Assembly: GCF_016462545.1 (NCBI RefSeq)
Contig: NZ_JAEMTA010000035.1
Coordinates: 1 to 50,100, forward strand
DNA from: Mycolicibacterium sp.
GTDB lineage: Bacteria; Actinomycetota; Actinomycetes; Mycobacteriales; Mycobacteriaceae
Length of the DNA: 50,100 bases
Direction: 5' to 3'
In this document: piece after piece, positions 40,245 through 48,406 of the stretch
Numbering within the stretch: the first letter of the stretch is position 1
Layout of the letters: the number at the start of each line of letters is the position of its first letter
Translations under genes and position numbers: made by a program
The notes under the pieces: model-generated
Told to the model about the DNA's origin: nothing
The model's database searches: none
Seen by the model: only the letters and a program-made list of their open reading frames with translations

Positions 40245-41096
40245 CTACTTGTCGAGTACGCCCGTAGCGCTCTGAGCCCGGTCCTCGTAGGCCTTGCGGG
40301 CGGTCGTGTCGAACTCGAGGAAGACGTGGTCGTTGCCCATCTGTTTGGACAGCCAGCGCCTGCCGCGCGGCCCGAGCATCGAGGTGACCGCCCCCACGAA
40401 GCGCAGCGGACCGGGCACCGACACGTGGGTCTTCGGCTTGTCGAGCGACTTCACGATGGCCGCCGCGATGTCCTCGGGTTCGACCGGCTTCTGCGCTCCC
40501 GTGTTCTTGGTACCGGAGATCAGCTCCGTGTTGGTGAACGTCGGCAGGATGCACGTCACCTCGACGCCCTGGGGTGCGAACTCGTCGGCCATCGCGGTGG
40601 TCAGGCCGACGACCGCGAACTTGGTCCCGGCGTAGACCACCTGCCCGGGGACGGCGACCATGCCCGCCATCGAGGCGATGTTCACGATGTGGCCGCGACG
40701 GCGACGCACCATCTCGGGCAGGACCAGTTGGCACCCGGTGAGGACGCCATAGAAGTTGACTTCGATCGACGAACGGATCGACTGTTCGGACTGGTCGAGG
40801 AACGGGCCGACGGGCATCACGCCGGCGTTGTTGATGAGGACGTCGATGTGGCCGTCACCGTCGGTGCGGGCCTTGTCGAGGAACATCGCGAACGATTCCC
40901 GGTCCGTAACGTCGACTGGATAGCCCGTGACCTGGCCGAACTTGGCGAGGCCGGTGACTGCTGACTCGAGGACCGCCACGTCGCGGTCACCGATGACGAC
41001 CCGCGCGCCGCGGTGCAGGAGGGCCTTCGCAGTGGCATGTCCGATGCCGCGGGCGGCGCCGGTGATCGCGATGGTTCGGCCTCTGATGTTGTCCAT
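40245..41096 (-). CDS. Short-chain dehydrogenase/reductase
   Basis: 283 residues from ATG 41096; the longer frame to 41192 passes through a palindromic operator and is rejected. TGAARGIG cofactor loop (about 12-19), NNAGVMPVG, Ser in VNIASMAGM, YAGTKFA catalytic Tyr-Lys. A ~60-residue C-terminal part follows the usual SDR core, as in mycobacterial SDRs acting on lipids or retinol-like substrates. No ribosome-binding site before the ATG, and a -10 box eight bases upstream, so probably leaderless and controlled by the palindrome at 41101-41126. Confidence 0.9.
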   Translation of the reverse strand: MDNIRGRTIAITGAARGIGHATAKALLHRGARVVIGDRDVAVLESAVTGLAKFGQVTGYPVDVTDRESFAMFLDKARTDGDGHIDVLINNAGVMPVGPFLDQSEQSIRSSIEVNFYGVLTGCQLVLPEMVRRRRGHIVNIASMAGMVAVPGQVVYAGTKFAVVGLTTAMADEFAPQGVEVTCILPTFTNTELISGTKNTGAQKPVEPEDIAAAIVKSLDKPKTHVSVPGPLRFVGAVTSMLGPRGRRWLSKQMGNDHVFLEFDTTARKAYEDRAQSATGVLDK

Positions 41097-41100
41097 GCGG

Positions 41101-41126
41101 CAAAACTTTACACGTGTCAAGTTTTG
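41101..41126. promoter_or_regulatory. 26-bp palindromic operator overlapping the SDR promoter
   Basis: Twelve of thirteen base pairs are symmetric: outer arms CAAAACTT and AAGTTTTG around a central ACACGTGT. Read on the minus strand it contains TTGACA and TAAAGT, the latter (plus 41105-41110) ending eight bases before the SDR ATG. A dimeric repressor, most likely TetR-type, bound here would cover the -10 box. The GNAT gene on the other side starts 54 bases away and could be controlled too. Confidence 0.6.
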
Positions 41127-41179
41127 ATGTGAACCCCGTCGGGAATGCCGACGGCCGCGCCGAGGTAGACAGTGAGGTG

Positions 41180-41677
41180 ATGTCTCAGCCAACCGTCGAC
41201 GGCCTCCACTTCGTCAGCGTCGGCCAGCATGACGCGCTGGCCGAGCCGCTTCTGGCCGAACTCGCCGTCGAGTACGCCGCTCGCTACGGCGGTACCCCGG
41301 AACGGGTCGGCACGTGGCTCCGCGGCTACCCGGCCGATGAGTTCGAACCGCCCACGGGTGGCATGCTCGTCGGACTCCTGGACGGTCGCCCGGTCACCGG
41401 CGGGGCGTTCCGTCGCTTCGACGATCGGACGGCCGAACTCAAGCGGATCTGGACCGACAGCGGCCACCGCCGTCGCGGTCTGGCGAAGGCGCTGCTGGTG
41501 GTCCTCGAAGCGGAGATCGTCGAACGCGGGTATCGGCGCGTGTACCTCACCACCGGTGACCGCCAGCCCGAAGCCGAGGCGCTCTACTTCGCGAGCGGCT
41601 ACACGAAGCTCACCGATCCGCTACCCGCCGAGGGCGAGGTCTATCCCATGGCGTTCCTCAAGGAGTTGCTGCCGTGA
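41180..41677 (+). CDS. GNAT-family N-acetyltransferase
   Basis: 165 residues from ATG 41180; a GTG at 41114 inside the palindrome would add 22 residues and is less likely. GNAT fold: GRPVTGGAFRRFDDRTAELKRIWTDSGHRRRGLAKALLVVLEAEI (about 72-116) holds strand 4, the acetyl-CoA pyrophosphate loop RRRGLA and the following helix. ERGYRRVYLTTGDRQPEAEALYFASGY completes the fold. Substrate unknown. The next gene overlaps by four bases. Confidence 0.87.
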   Translation: MSQPTVDGLHFVSVGQHDALAEPLLAELAVEYAARYGGTPERVGTWLRGYPADEFEPPTGGMLVGLLDGRPVTGGAFRRFDDRTAELKRIWTDSGHRRRGLAKALLVVLEAEIVERGYRRVYLTTGDRQPEAEALYFASGYTKLTDPLPAEGEVYPMAFLKELLP

Positions 41678-42789
41678 ACGTTCCGCTGTCCGTCCTGGAC
41701 CTCAGCCCGATCAGCGAGGGCAGTGACGCCGCCACGGCGTTGCGCAACACCGTCGACCTCGCGCAACACGCCGAGGGGTGGGGATACCGTCGCTACTGGC
41801 TCGCCGAGCACCACTTCGTCGCCGTGGCGGGCTCGTCGCCCGCGGTGCTCATAGGTCAGCTGGCGGCCGCGACCGAGCAGATTCAGGTCGGCGCGGCCGC
41901 AGTCCAACTGGGGTACACCACCGCCGTCGCGGTGGTCGAGAGCTTCGGCATCCTCGACGCGCTGTACCCGGGTCGTATCGATCTCGGGGTGGGCCGCTCG
42001 GGGCAGCGTCGACGCGAGGCCGCCGCGCGCCCGAAACCGGACCGGCCCGCCCGCCCGCCGCGGACGTGGCACGAGACCGACGGTGTCGTCATCCCTGCGC
42101 CGTTCGACCTCACCAGGCTGTTGGGCAACCCTCGACTGCAGACCAGGATGTCGGTGCTACAGCAGCCCGCGGCCAACGCACCCGACTTCGGCGATCAGGT
42201 CGCCGACATCCTGGCGATGCTCGACGGCACCTACCGGGTCGACGACGTCGAGATCCACGCGGTGCCAGGCGAGCGAGCTGCGTTGTGGCCGTGGGTCTTC
42301 GGTAGTAGCAAGGGGCAGAGTGCCAGGGTGGCGGCGAAGTTCGGCCTGCCGTTCGTCGCGAGCTACCACATCACGCCGGCCACGGCGTTGGAGGCGATCG
42401 ACGTCTATCGCGAGCGCTTCCAGCCCTCGGCCGAACTGCGCGAGCCCTACGTCGTGGTGTCCGCGGACATCGTGGTCGCCGACGACACCGCCACCGCCGA
42501 GCACCTGGCGTCGAGCTACGGGAACTGGGTGCACGCCATCCGGGCCGGTGACGGCGCCGTGCCCTATCCCGATCCGGCGTCCGCCGAGCCTCTGACGGCC
42601 GAGCAGCAGGAGATCGTCCGCGACCGCACCGCAACGCAATTCGTCGGCGATCCCGATCAGGTCGCCCATCGCCTCGACGCGTTGCAACGGCTCAGCGGCG
42701 CCGATGAATTGGTGGTCACGTCGGTCACGCACGCTCACGCCGACCGGCTGCGTTCCCACGAGCTGATCGCCAAGCGCTGGGGTTTGTGA
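41674..42789 (+). CDS. Luciferase-like (LLM class) flavin-dependent oxidoreductase
   Basis: 371 residues from GTG 41674 (GTGA overlap with the GNAT gene). TIM-barrel bacterial luciferase family: MNVPLSVLDLSPISEGSDA start, GYRRYWLAEHH, GSSPAVLIGQLAAATEQIQVGAAAVQL, LYPGRIDLGVGRS and GSSKGQSARVAAKFGLPFVASYH. These match the MsnO8/alkanal-monooxygenase-like subgroup of FMN or F420 enzymes. Cofactor and substrate cannot be settled by eye. It is not close to Fgd1, which lies 1.1 kb downstream. Confidence 0.88.
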   Translation: MNVPLSVLDLSPISEGSDAATALRNTVDLAQHAEGWGYRRYWLAEHHFVAVAGSSPAVLIGQLAAATEQIQVGAAAVQLGYTTAVAVVESFGILDALYPGRIDLGVGRSGQRRREAAARPKPDRPARPPRTWHETDGVVIPAPFDLTRLLGNPRLQTRMSVLQQPAANAPDFGDQVADILAMLDGTYRVDDVEIHAVPGERAALWPWVFGSSKGQSARVAAKFGLPFVASYHITPATALEAIDVYRERFQPSAELREPYVVVSADIVVADDTATAEHLASSYGNWVHAIRAGDGAVPYPDPASAEPLTAEQQEIVRDRTATQFVGDPDQVAHRLDALQRLSGADELVVTSVTHAHADRLRSHELIAKRWGL

Positions 42790-42817
42790 CGTCCGGCCGC
42801 GCGGCTACGCTGACATC

Positions 42818-43108
42818 GTGCTGTCGGAGCTGACGGTGGGGTGGCTGATACTGGCCGCTGCCCTAGTGACCTTCGCAGGAGGCGTCGGCCTGCGCTCCCA
42901 CGTGGGAAGCAGGCCGAACGCCAGAGTCGGCCGGGTGGTTCGGAAGTTCCGGGAATCCGCGGTGGGCGGAGTCCTCTACGGACCCGTCGCGTCGGATGCG
43001 CGCGACCCCGAGGAACTCGACCAGACCATCCTGATGCCGACGATCGTTCTGGGGTGCGGGTTCCTGCTGACCGCGATCTTCCTCATCGGCTACGAGATCC
43101 TCACCTGA
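42818..43108 (+). CDS. Small two-helix membrane protein
   Basis: 96 residues from GTG 42818. Helix 1 at about 5-25 (VGWLILAAALVTFAGGVGL) and helix 2 at about 72-94 (ILMPTIVLGCGFLLTAIFLIGYEIL) with a ~45-residue basic/polar loop. TACGCT seven bases before the GTG could be the -10 of a leaderless mRNA. Function unknown. Overlaps the 3' end of the convergent hydrolase gene by 8 bases. Confidence 0.72.
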   Translation: MLSELTVGWLILAAALVTFAGGVGLRSHVGSRPNARVGRVVRKFRESAVGGVLYGPVASDARDPEELDQTILMPTIVLGCGFLLTAIFLIGYEILT

Positions 43109-43838
43109 GCGCTTGCTGCGCCGCCTCACCGATGGAGCCGCGCCAGACGGGTCCATGACCCGGCAGCAGGATCTCGGTGTCCAGCATCCCCAGCGCGGAC
43201 AAGCTGCGCACGCACGCGGCCTGATCGTGGTTGAACAGCCCGGGCAACAGCTGCGGTCCGCGGTGCGTCGACACCGGGTGACCGGTGATGAGCGCGTCGC
43301 CGCTGACGAGCACGCCGTCGACGACATACGAGCAGTGCCCGCCGGTGTGGCCGGGCGTGGGGATCGGCGTAGGCGTGCCGGGAAGGGCCGCGCTCACCTC
43401 CTCGGTGAGAGCCCGCGCCGTGGGAATCCCCGCCCGCGTCAGCGCGCCCACGCGGGCGATGCTCAGCGACCAGGTCAGGTACCGCGGCAGCCACGCCTTG
43501 GCCGCCAAGTCGAGCGTCGACACCTGCTCCAGATACTCGCGATGGGCGTGGCCGACCTCGCTGGCATGGCAGAAGACTGGCGTGCCATGGGTTTTCGCGA
43601 ACCAGATGGCGGTGCCGAAGTGGTCCACGTGAGCATGGGTGAGCAGGATCGCATGGATGTCGTCGACGCCGAAGCCGAGTTGTCGCACCGTGCCAAGGAC
43701 CTCGTCGCGCTGACCGGGAAAGCCGGCGTCGATGATCACGACGCCGTTGCCGTCGGTGACGAGCGTCCAGTTGACCAACTCGGTGTGCGCGAAGTGAACG
43801 GTGTCGGTGATGGCCGTCAACTCGACTGAAGTCCGCAC
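43101..43838 (-). CDS. Metallo-beta-lactamase-fold hydrolase, Rv0406c-like
   Basis: 245 residues from GTG 43838. Metal-binding motif THAHVDHFG (HxHxDH) at about 66-74, GHTGGHCSYVVDG for the third His, SGDALITGH for the bridging Asp, and LLPGHGPVW for the last His: a complete dinuclear zinc site of the glyoxalase II/lactonase type. Divergent from fgd1, as Rv0406c is from Rv0407. Substrate unknown. Confidence 0.92.
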   Translation of the reverse strand: MRTSVELTAITDTVHFAHTELVNWTLVTDGNGVVIIDAGFPGQRDEVLGTVRQLGFGVDDIHAILLTHAHVDHFGTAIWFAKTHGTPVFCHASEVGHAHREYLEQVSTLDLAAKAWLPRYLTWSLSIARVGALTRAGIPTARALTEEVSAALPGTPTPIPTPGHTGGHCSYVVDGVLVSGDALITGHPVSTHRGPQLLPGLFNHDQAACVRSLSALGMLDTEILLPGHGPVWRGSIGEAAQQALR

Positions 43839-43899
43839 CGGGACAGTCTAGGAGTGACGCCGCGGAATACCTCGGCCGCCCGAGGAGTAGAAAAGTAAC

Positions 43900-44910
43900 G
43901 TGGCTGAACTCAAGTTGGGATACAAGGCGTCGGCGGAGCAGTTCGCGCCACGGGAGCTCGTGGAGTTGGCCGTGGAGGCCGAGGCCCACGGCATGGACAG
44001 CGCGACGGTCAGTGATCACTTCCAACCGTGGCGCCACGAGGGTGGGCATGCGCCTTTCTCGCTGGCCTGGATGACCGCGGTCGGCGAGCGGACCAAGCGC
44101 CTGCAGCTCGGTACGTCGGTGCTGACGCCGACGTTCCGCTACAACCCCGCCGTCATCGCCCAGGCGTTCGCCACGATGGGCTGCCTGTATCCCGATCGGA
44201 TCTTCCTCGGTGTCGGTACGGGCGAGTCGCTCAACGAGATCGCCACCGGCTTCACCGGCGAGTGGCCCGAGTTCAAGGAGCGCTACGCCCGGCTACGCGA
44301 GTCGGTTCGGTTGATGCGTGAGTTGTGGCTGGGCGACCGGGTGGACTTCGAGGGCGACTACTACCACACCAAGGGCGCGTCGATCTACGACGTCCCCGAG
44401 GGTGGGATTCCCATCTACATCGCCGCGGGCGGACCGCAGGTCGCCAAGTACGCCGGCCGCGCCGGCGATGGGTTCATCTGCACCTCCGGCAAGGGGGAGG
44501 AGCTGTACAAGGACAAGCTCATCCCCGCGATGCGGGAGGGCGCCGAGGCCGCGGGCAAGAACCCGGACGACGTGGACCGGATGATCGAGATCAAGATCTC
44601 CTACGACACCGATCCCGAAGCGGCGCTGGAGAATACGCGTTTCTGGGCGCCGCTGTCGCTGACCGCCGAGCAGAAGACCAGCATCCACGATCCGCTCGAG
44701 ATGGAGAAGGCCGCCGACGAGCTGCCCATCGAGCAGGTCGCCAAGCGATGGATCGTGGCGTCGGATCCCGACGAGGCCGTCGCCAAGGTGAAGGACTATG
44801 TCGACTGGGGCCTGAACCACCTGGTGTTCCACGCGCCCGGGCACGACCAGCGCCGTTTCCTCGAGCTCTTCAAGCGGGACCTGGAGCCGCGCCTGCGCAA
44901 GCTGGGTTGA
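43900..44910 (+). CDS. fgd1: F420-dependent glucose-6-phosphate dehydrogenase
   Basis: 336 residues from GTG 43900, the usual length for Fgd1. It oxidises glucose-6-phosphate and reduces coenzyme F420, supplying F420H2. LLM-fold protein with the Fgd1 blocks LGYKASAEQFAPRELVELAV, ATVSDHFQPW (active-site His in SDHF), QLGTSVLTPTFRYNPAVIAQ, GVGTGESLNEIATG and YIAAGGPQVAKYAGRAGDGFICTSGKGEELY. Upstream GAGGAG is 12 bases from the GTG. Its last 41 bases overlap the convergent septum-formation gene. Order MBL-fgd1-pta-ackA matches Rv0406c-Rv0409 apart from that gene. Confidence 0.97.
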   Translation: MAELKLGYKASAEQFAPRELVELAVEAEAHGMDSATVSDHFQPWRHEGGHAPFSLAWMTAVGERTKRLQLGTSVLTPTFRYNPAVIAQAFATMGCLYPDRIFLGVGTGESLNEIATGFTGEWPEFKERYARLRESVRLMRELWLGDRVDFEGDYYHTKGASIYDVPEGGIPIYIAAGGPQVAKYAGRAGDGFICTSGKGEELYKDKLIPAMREGAEAAGKNPDDVDRMIEIKISYDTDPEAALENTRFWAPLSLTAEQKTSIHDPLEMEKAADELPIEQVAKRWIVASDPDEAVAKVKDYVDWGLNHLVFHAPGHDQRRFLELFKRDLEPRLRKLG

Positions 44911-46081
44911 CCACCGCGTTGCATCCCGCGGGCGGAGCGGGTTCCGTCGGCTGGGGACTGGGGACGGGTAGCTCGGATTCGGTCGGCGGCGGCGGTGGTG
45001 GTGGTGGTGCGGGCGGCGCCGATTCGGTTGGTGATGGTGCTGGTGCTGCCTCGACCGGCGGGGGCGCGCTCGTCGTAGCCGCGACGGCTGCCGGAATCGT
45101 TGCGACCGAAGCGATTACAGCCGCCGGTGGCCTGCCGTCGACGAGTAGGTCACCCCGGCCGTGGCCGACGAGGATTGCCCAACCTCCACCCGATGTCTTT
45201 GCTCCGATGCGGCAGGCGACCTGACGGCTGCCCGCGGCCCAGCTGAGTTCTGCGATGGGGCTGTAGTAGACCGCGAGGGTCGTGGTGGTCAGCTGAGTCG
45301 GTGCCAGGTAGGAGTCAGTGGCCTGGGCGCACGCATCTCGCAAGACCGCGTCCTGGGCGCTGGCCGGGGGCGGTGCGTCACCGAACGATCCGGCAAGGTC
45401 GACGGTGCCGGTGACCTCCATCGCGTGGGCGGACGTGCAATCAGCCGTCACCAACGTTGGTGTGTCCGGTTTCAGGGCCAGGCAGGTCCCCTGGGGCCAG
45501 GTCTTGGACTGATCGATGTCCGTCACCCGGCCGCGGAAGCTCTCGGTAGCCAGGCCGATGCTGGGCAGTTGGAGTCCGCAGGCGACCTGACCGGCGGAGC
45601 CAGGGCTGGCCTCCGGGTGGATCCAGAGCATTCCGATGACGAAACGACCGTCCGGATCGAATCGGCCGCCCAATCGACGATTGACCGCCGAGAGGCATTC
45701 GGTGCCGTAGGTGCGTTGCACAAGCTCCCGGTCTGCCTCGTTGGCCGTGAACAGTTCGATCACTTCGAAGAGGTGCTCTTGGGCGCAGTCGACGGGCACG
45801 ATCCGTTCCGCCGCATTGGGCGGCCAGGTGACGCACTGACCGTTCTGGACTGCCGGCGTGACGGCCTGCGCTTCCGTCCGCCACATCTTTCCCAACTCGA
45901 GGGCGGTGGCCACCGTCGCGATCGTCACGACGACCACCACGATCGCGATGCTCACACTGTGCAGGCGCGCTCCGCGGTGCCGGTCGACGGATCGCCATGG
46001 CGGCTTCTCGCCGAACTGTGCGGCGCACACCACCAAGGGTTCTGTTGGCGGGTCGTCCCGCCCGCGCCATGCGATGGACAC
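44870..46081 (-). CDS. Membrane-anchored protein with septum-formation-type repeats and proline-rich tail
   Basis: 403 residues if started at GTG 46081; the frame is open to 46219 and the start is uncertain. An N-terminal cytoplasmic part with FGEKPPWRSVDRHRGARLH is followed by one membrane helix (about 46-68, SIAIVVVVVTIATVATAL). Outside are two related Cys-containing segments (CVTWPP...VDCAQEHLFEVI and CLALKP...ADCTSAHAMEVTG), each ending in a QVAC block, as in the septum-formation (PF13845-type) family. The C-terminal ~80 residues are Ala/Pro-rich with an eight-proline run. Convergent with and overlapping fgd1; I do not recall it between Rv0407 and Rv0408. Confidence 0.75.
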   Translation of the reverse strand: MSIAWRGRDDPPTEPLVVCAAQFGEKPPWRSVDRHRGARLHSVSIAIVVVVVTIATVATALELGKMWRTEAQAVTPAVQNGQCVTWPPNAAERIVPVDCAQEHLFEVIELFTANEADRELVQRTYGTECLSAVNRRLGGRFDPDGRFVIGMLWIHPEASPGSAGQVACGLQLPSIGLATESFRGRVTDIDQSKTWPQGTCLALKPDTPTLVTADCTSAHAMEVTGTVDLAGSFGDAPPPASAQDAVLRDACAQATDSYLAPTQLTTTTLAVYYSPIAELSWAAGSRQVACRIGAKTSGGGWAILVGHGRGDLLVDGRPPAAVIASVATIPAAVAATTSAPPPVEAAPAPSPTESAPPAPPPPPPPPTESELPVPSPQPTEPAPPAGCNAVVNPACAGAAPGPA

Positions 46082-46339
46082 AAGATCATTGTGCGGGACG
46101 CTGATGTGCTGGGTAAGTCTGCGGCAAACATTCGTAATAGTCGATGTCGTCACTATCGCTCTCGAATAGCTACCCTTAGGGGCCCTCGAGTACCCGTCCG
46201 CCGCAACCTTGGTACGCATTGCTACGGGTCGGTGTCGATGGCATGGGTCGCGACGGCACGGGACGCTCGCGGGCTTGCCGATCGGCCATATTCGTCGGTG
46301 GGCTTGGCCATCCGGCGCTGAGTTTGACAGGCTTCAGCC
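46082..46339. promoter_or_regulatory. Divergent promoter region of pta-ackA and the septum-formation-type gene
   Basis: A 258-bp gap if the septum-type gene starts at 46081. It is less G/C-rich than the genes around it, especially 46130-46185, with GATGTCGTCACTATCGC and ATAGCTACCCTTA. TTGACA at 46324-46329 is too near the pta GTG at 46340 to act as its -35. No clear operator. Confidence 0.3.
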
Positions 46340-48406
46340 GTGCCGAATCCTTCTGCGATCTACGTCGCCTCCCCGGAGGGCGACACCGGCAAGTCCACGA
46401 TCGCGCTGGGCATCCTGCATCGGCTCGCGGCGATGGTGGCCAAGGTGGGGGTCTACCGACCGATCACCAGGATGGGCGAGGACCGGGACTACATCCTGGA
46501 ACTGCTACTGCCCCACACCACCGCAGGGTTGGCGTACGAGGACTGCGTGGGGGTCGGCTACCAGCAGTTGCACGACGATCCCGATTCGGCGCTCGCCGAC
46601 ATCGTCGAGCGCTACCACCGGGTCGCCGAGCGCTGTGACGCCGTGCTCATCGTCGGCAGTGACTACACCGACGTTGCCTCGCCCAGTGAGTTGAGCGTCA
46701 ACGCGCGCATCGCCGTGAATCTCGGTGCCCCGATCGTGCTCGCGGTGCGGGCGTCGGACCGCACGCCCGAGGACGTCGCCCACGTCGTCGAGCTGTGCCT
46801 GTCGGAGATCGCGGGCCAACACGCCTATACCGCCGCCGTCGTCGCGAACCGCTGCGATCCCGCGGAGCTCACCGCGATGGCAGAGGCGCTCGAGCCCTTG
46901 GCTCCGAAGAGCTACGTGCTGCCGGAGGAGCCGCTGCTCGTGGCGCCGTCGGTCGCCGAGCTGCGCGACGCGGTCGGCGGAACCGTGACCAGTGGTGACG
47001 AGGACCTGCTCAACCGTGAGGCACTCGGTGTGCTGGTCGCGGGCATGACGGCCGAGCACGTTCTCGAGCGACTTCGGGAGGGCATGGCCGTCATCACGCC
47101 GGGCGATCGCTCCGACGTGGTTCTCGCCGTGGCGAGCGCCCATGCGGCAGAGGGCTTTCCGTCTCTCTCCTGCGTGATATTGAACGGCGGGCTGCCGCTG
47201 CATCCGTCGATCGCGGCGCTGGTGTCGGGCCTCGGGTTGAGGATGCCGATCATCACCACCGACCTGGGAACCTACGACACCGCGCGAGTCGTGGCGTCGG
47301 CTCGCGGGCGCGTGACGAGCAACTCGACGCGCAAGATCGACACTGCGCTGACCCTGATGGAGGAGTACGTCGACACCGCGGATCTCCTTGCGCAGCTGGC
47401 GCTTCCGATTCCCTCGGTGGTGACGCCGCAGATGTTCACCTACCAACTGCAGGACCGGGCACGCTCAGACCGCAAACGCATCGTGCTGCCGGAGGGTGAC
47501 GACGACCGCATCCTCAAGGCGGCGGGCCGACTGTTGCAGCGGTCGGTGGCCGACCTCACCATCCTCGGCGACGAGCCGGCCGTGCGGGCTCGTGCCGCCG
47601 AGCTCGGCGTCGACCTCTCGGCGGCCACGGTGATCGACCCTGAGACGAGCGAGCTGTGCGATCAGTTCGCCGAGCAGTACGCGGAGTTGCGCAAGCGCAA
47701 GGGCGTGACGGTGGAGCAAGCGCGGGAGATCATCCATGATGTCTCCTATTTCGGCACGATGCTGGTGCACAACGACATGGTCGACGGCATGGTGTCCGGC
47801 GCTCGACACACCACCGCGCATACGGTGCGGCCCGCCTTCGAGATCATCAGGACGCTGCCGGACGTGTCTACGGTGTCCAGCATCTTCCTGATGTGCCTGG
47901 CCGACGAGGTGCTCGCCTACGGCGACTGCGCCATCGTGCCGGACCCCACCGCCGAGCAGCTCGCCGACATCGCGATCTCGTCGGCGCGGACCGCAGCGCA
48001 GTTCGGGATCGAGCCGCGGGTGGCGATGCTGTCGTACTCGACCGGCACCTCCGGTACCGGAGTGGATGTCGACAAGGTAAGGACGGCAACCGAATTGGTG
48101 CGCTCGCGCGAACCCGACCTACTGGTCGAGGGGCCCATTCAGTACGACGCGGCGGTGGAGCCGTCGGTTGCGGAGACCAAGATGCCCGACTCCCAGGTCG
48201 CCGGCCGCGCGACCGTGCTGATCTTCCCCGACCTCAATACGGGCAACAACACGTACAAGGCGGTTCAGCGAAGCGCCGGGGCCATTGCGATCGGGCCGGT
48301 GCTGCAGGGCCTCAACAAACCGGTCAACGATCTGTCGCGCGGCGCGCTCGTCGAGGACATCGTCAACACCGTGGCGATCACCGCGATCCAGGCTCAGGGC
48401 GCATGA
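46340..48406 (+). CDS. pta: Phosphate acetyltransferase (two-domain type)
   Basis: 688 residues from GTG 46340. Converts acetyl-CoA and phosphate to acetyl phosphate and CoA. The N-terminal ~360 residues carry a P-loop-like YVASPEGDTGKSTIALG and a DRTGG-type middle part; the C-terminal ~330 residues are the catalytic PTA domain, starting RKRIVLPEGDDDRILKAAGRLLQ, with SGARHTTAHTVRPAFEII, MLSYSTGTSGTGVDVDKV, VEGPIQYDAAVEPSVAETKMPDS and FPDLNTGNNTYKAVQR. Same length class as Rv0408. Four-base overlap with ackA. Confidence 0.97.
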   Translation: MPNPSAIYVASPEGDTGKSTIALGILHRLAAMVAKVGVYRPITRMGEDRDYILELLLPHTTAGLAYEDCVGVGYQQLHDDPDSALADIVERYHRVAERCDAVLIVGSDYTDVASPSELSVNARIAVNLGAPIVLAVRASDRTPEDVAHVVELCLSEIAGQHAYTAAVVANRCDPAELTAMAEALEPLAPKSYVLPEEPLLVAPSVAELRDAVGGTVTSGDEDLLNREALGVLVAGMTAEHVLERLREGMAVITPGDRSDVVLAVASAHAAEGFPSLSCVILNGGLPLHPSIAALVSGLGLRMPIITTDLGTYDTARVVASARGRVTSNSTRKIDTALTLMEEYVDTADLLAQLALPIPSVVTPQMFTYQLQDRARSDRKRIVLPEGDDDRILKAAGRLLQRSVADLTILGDEPAVRARAAELGVDLSAATVIDPETSELCDQFAEQYAELRKRKGVTVEQAREIIHDVSYFGTMLVHNDMVDGMVSGARHTTAHTVRPAFEIIRTLPDVSTVSSIFLMCLADEVLAYGDCAIVPDPTAEQLADIAISSARTAAQFGIEPRVAMLSYSTGTSGTGVDVDKVRTATELVRSREPDLLVEGPIQYDAAVEPSVAETKMPDSQVAGRATVLIFPDLNTGNNTYKAVQRSAGAIAIGPVLQGLNKPVNDLSRGALVEDIVNTVAITAIQAQGA

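Noticed and set aside
41097..41192. N-terminal extension of the SDR to 41192
   Set aside because: It would translate through the palindrome and promoter; the SDR fold starts normally a few residues after ATG 41096.
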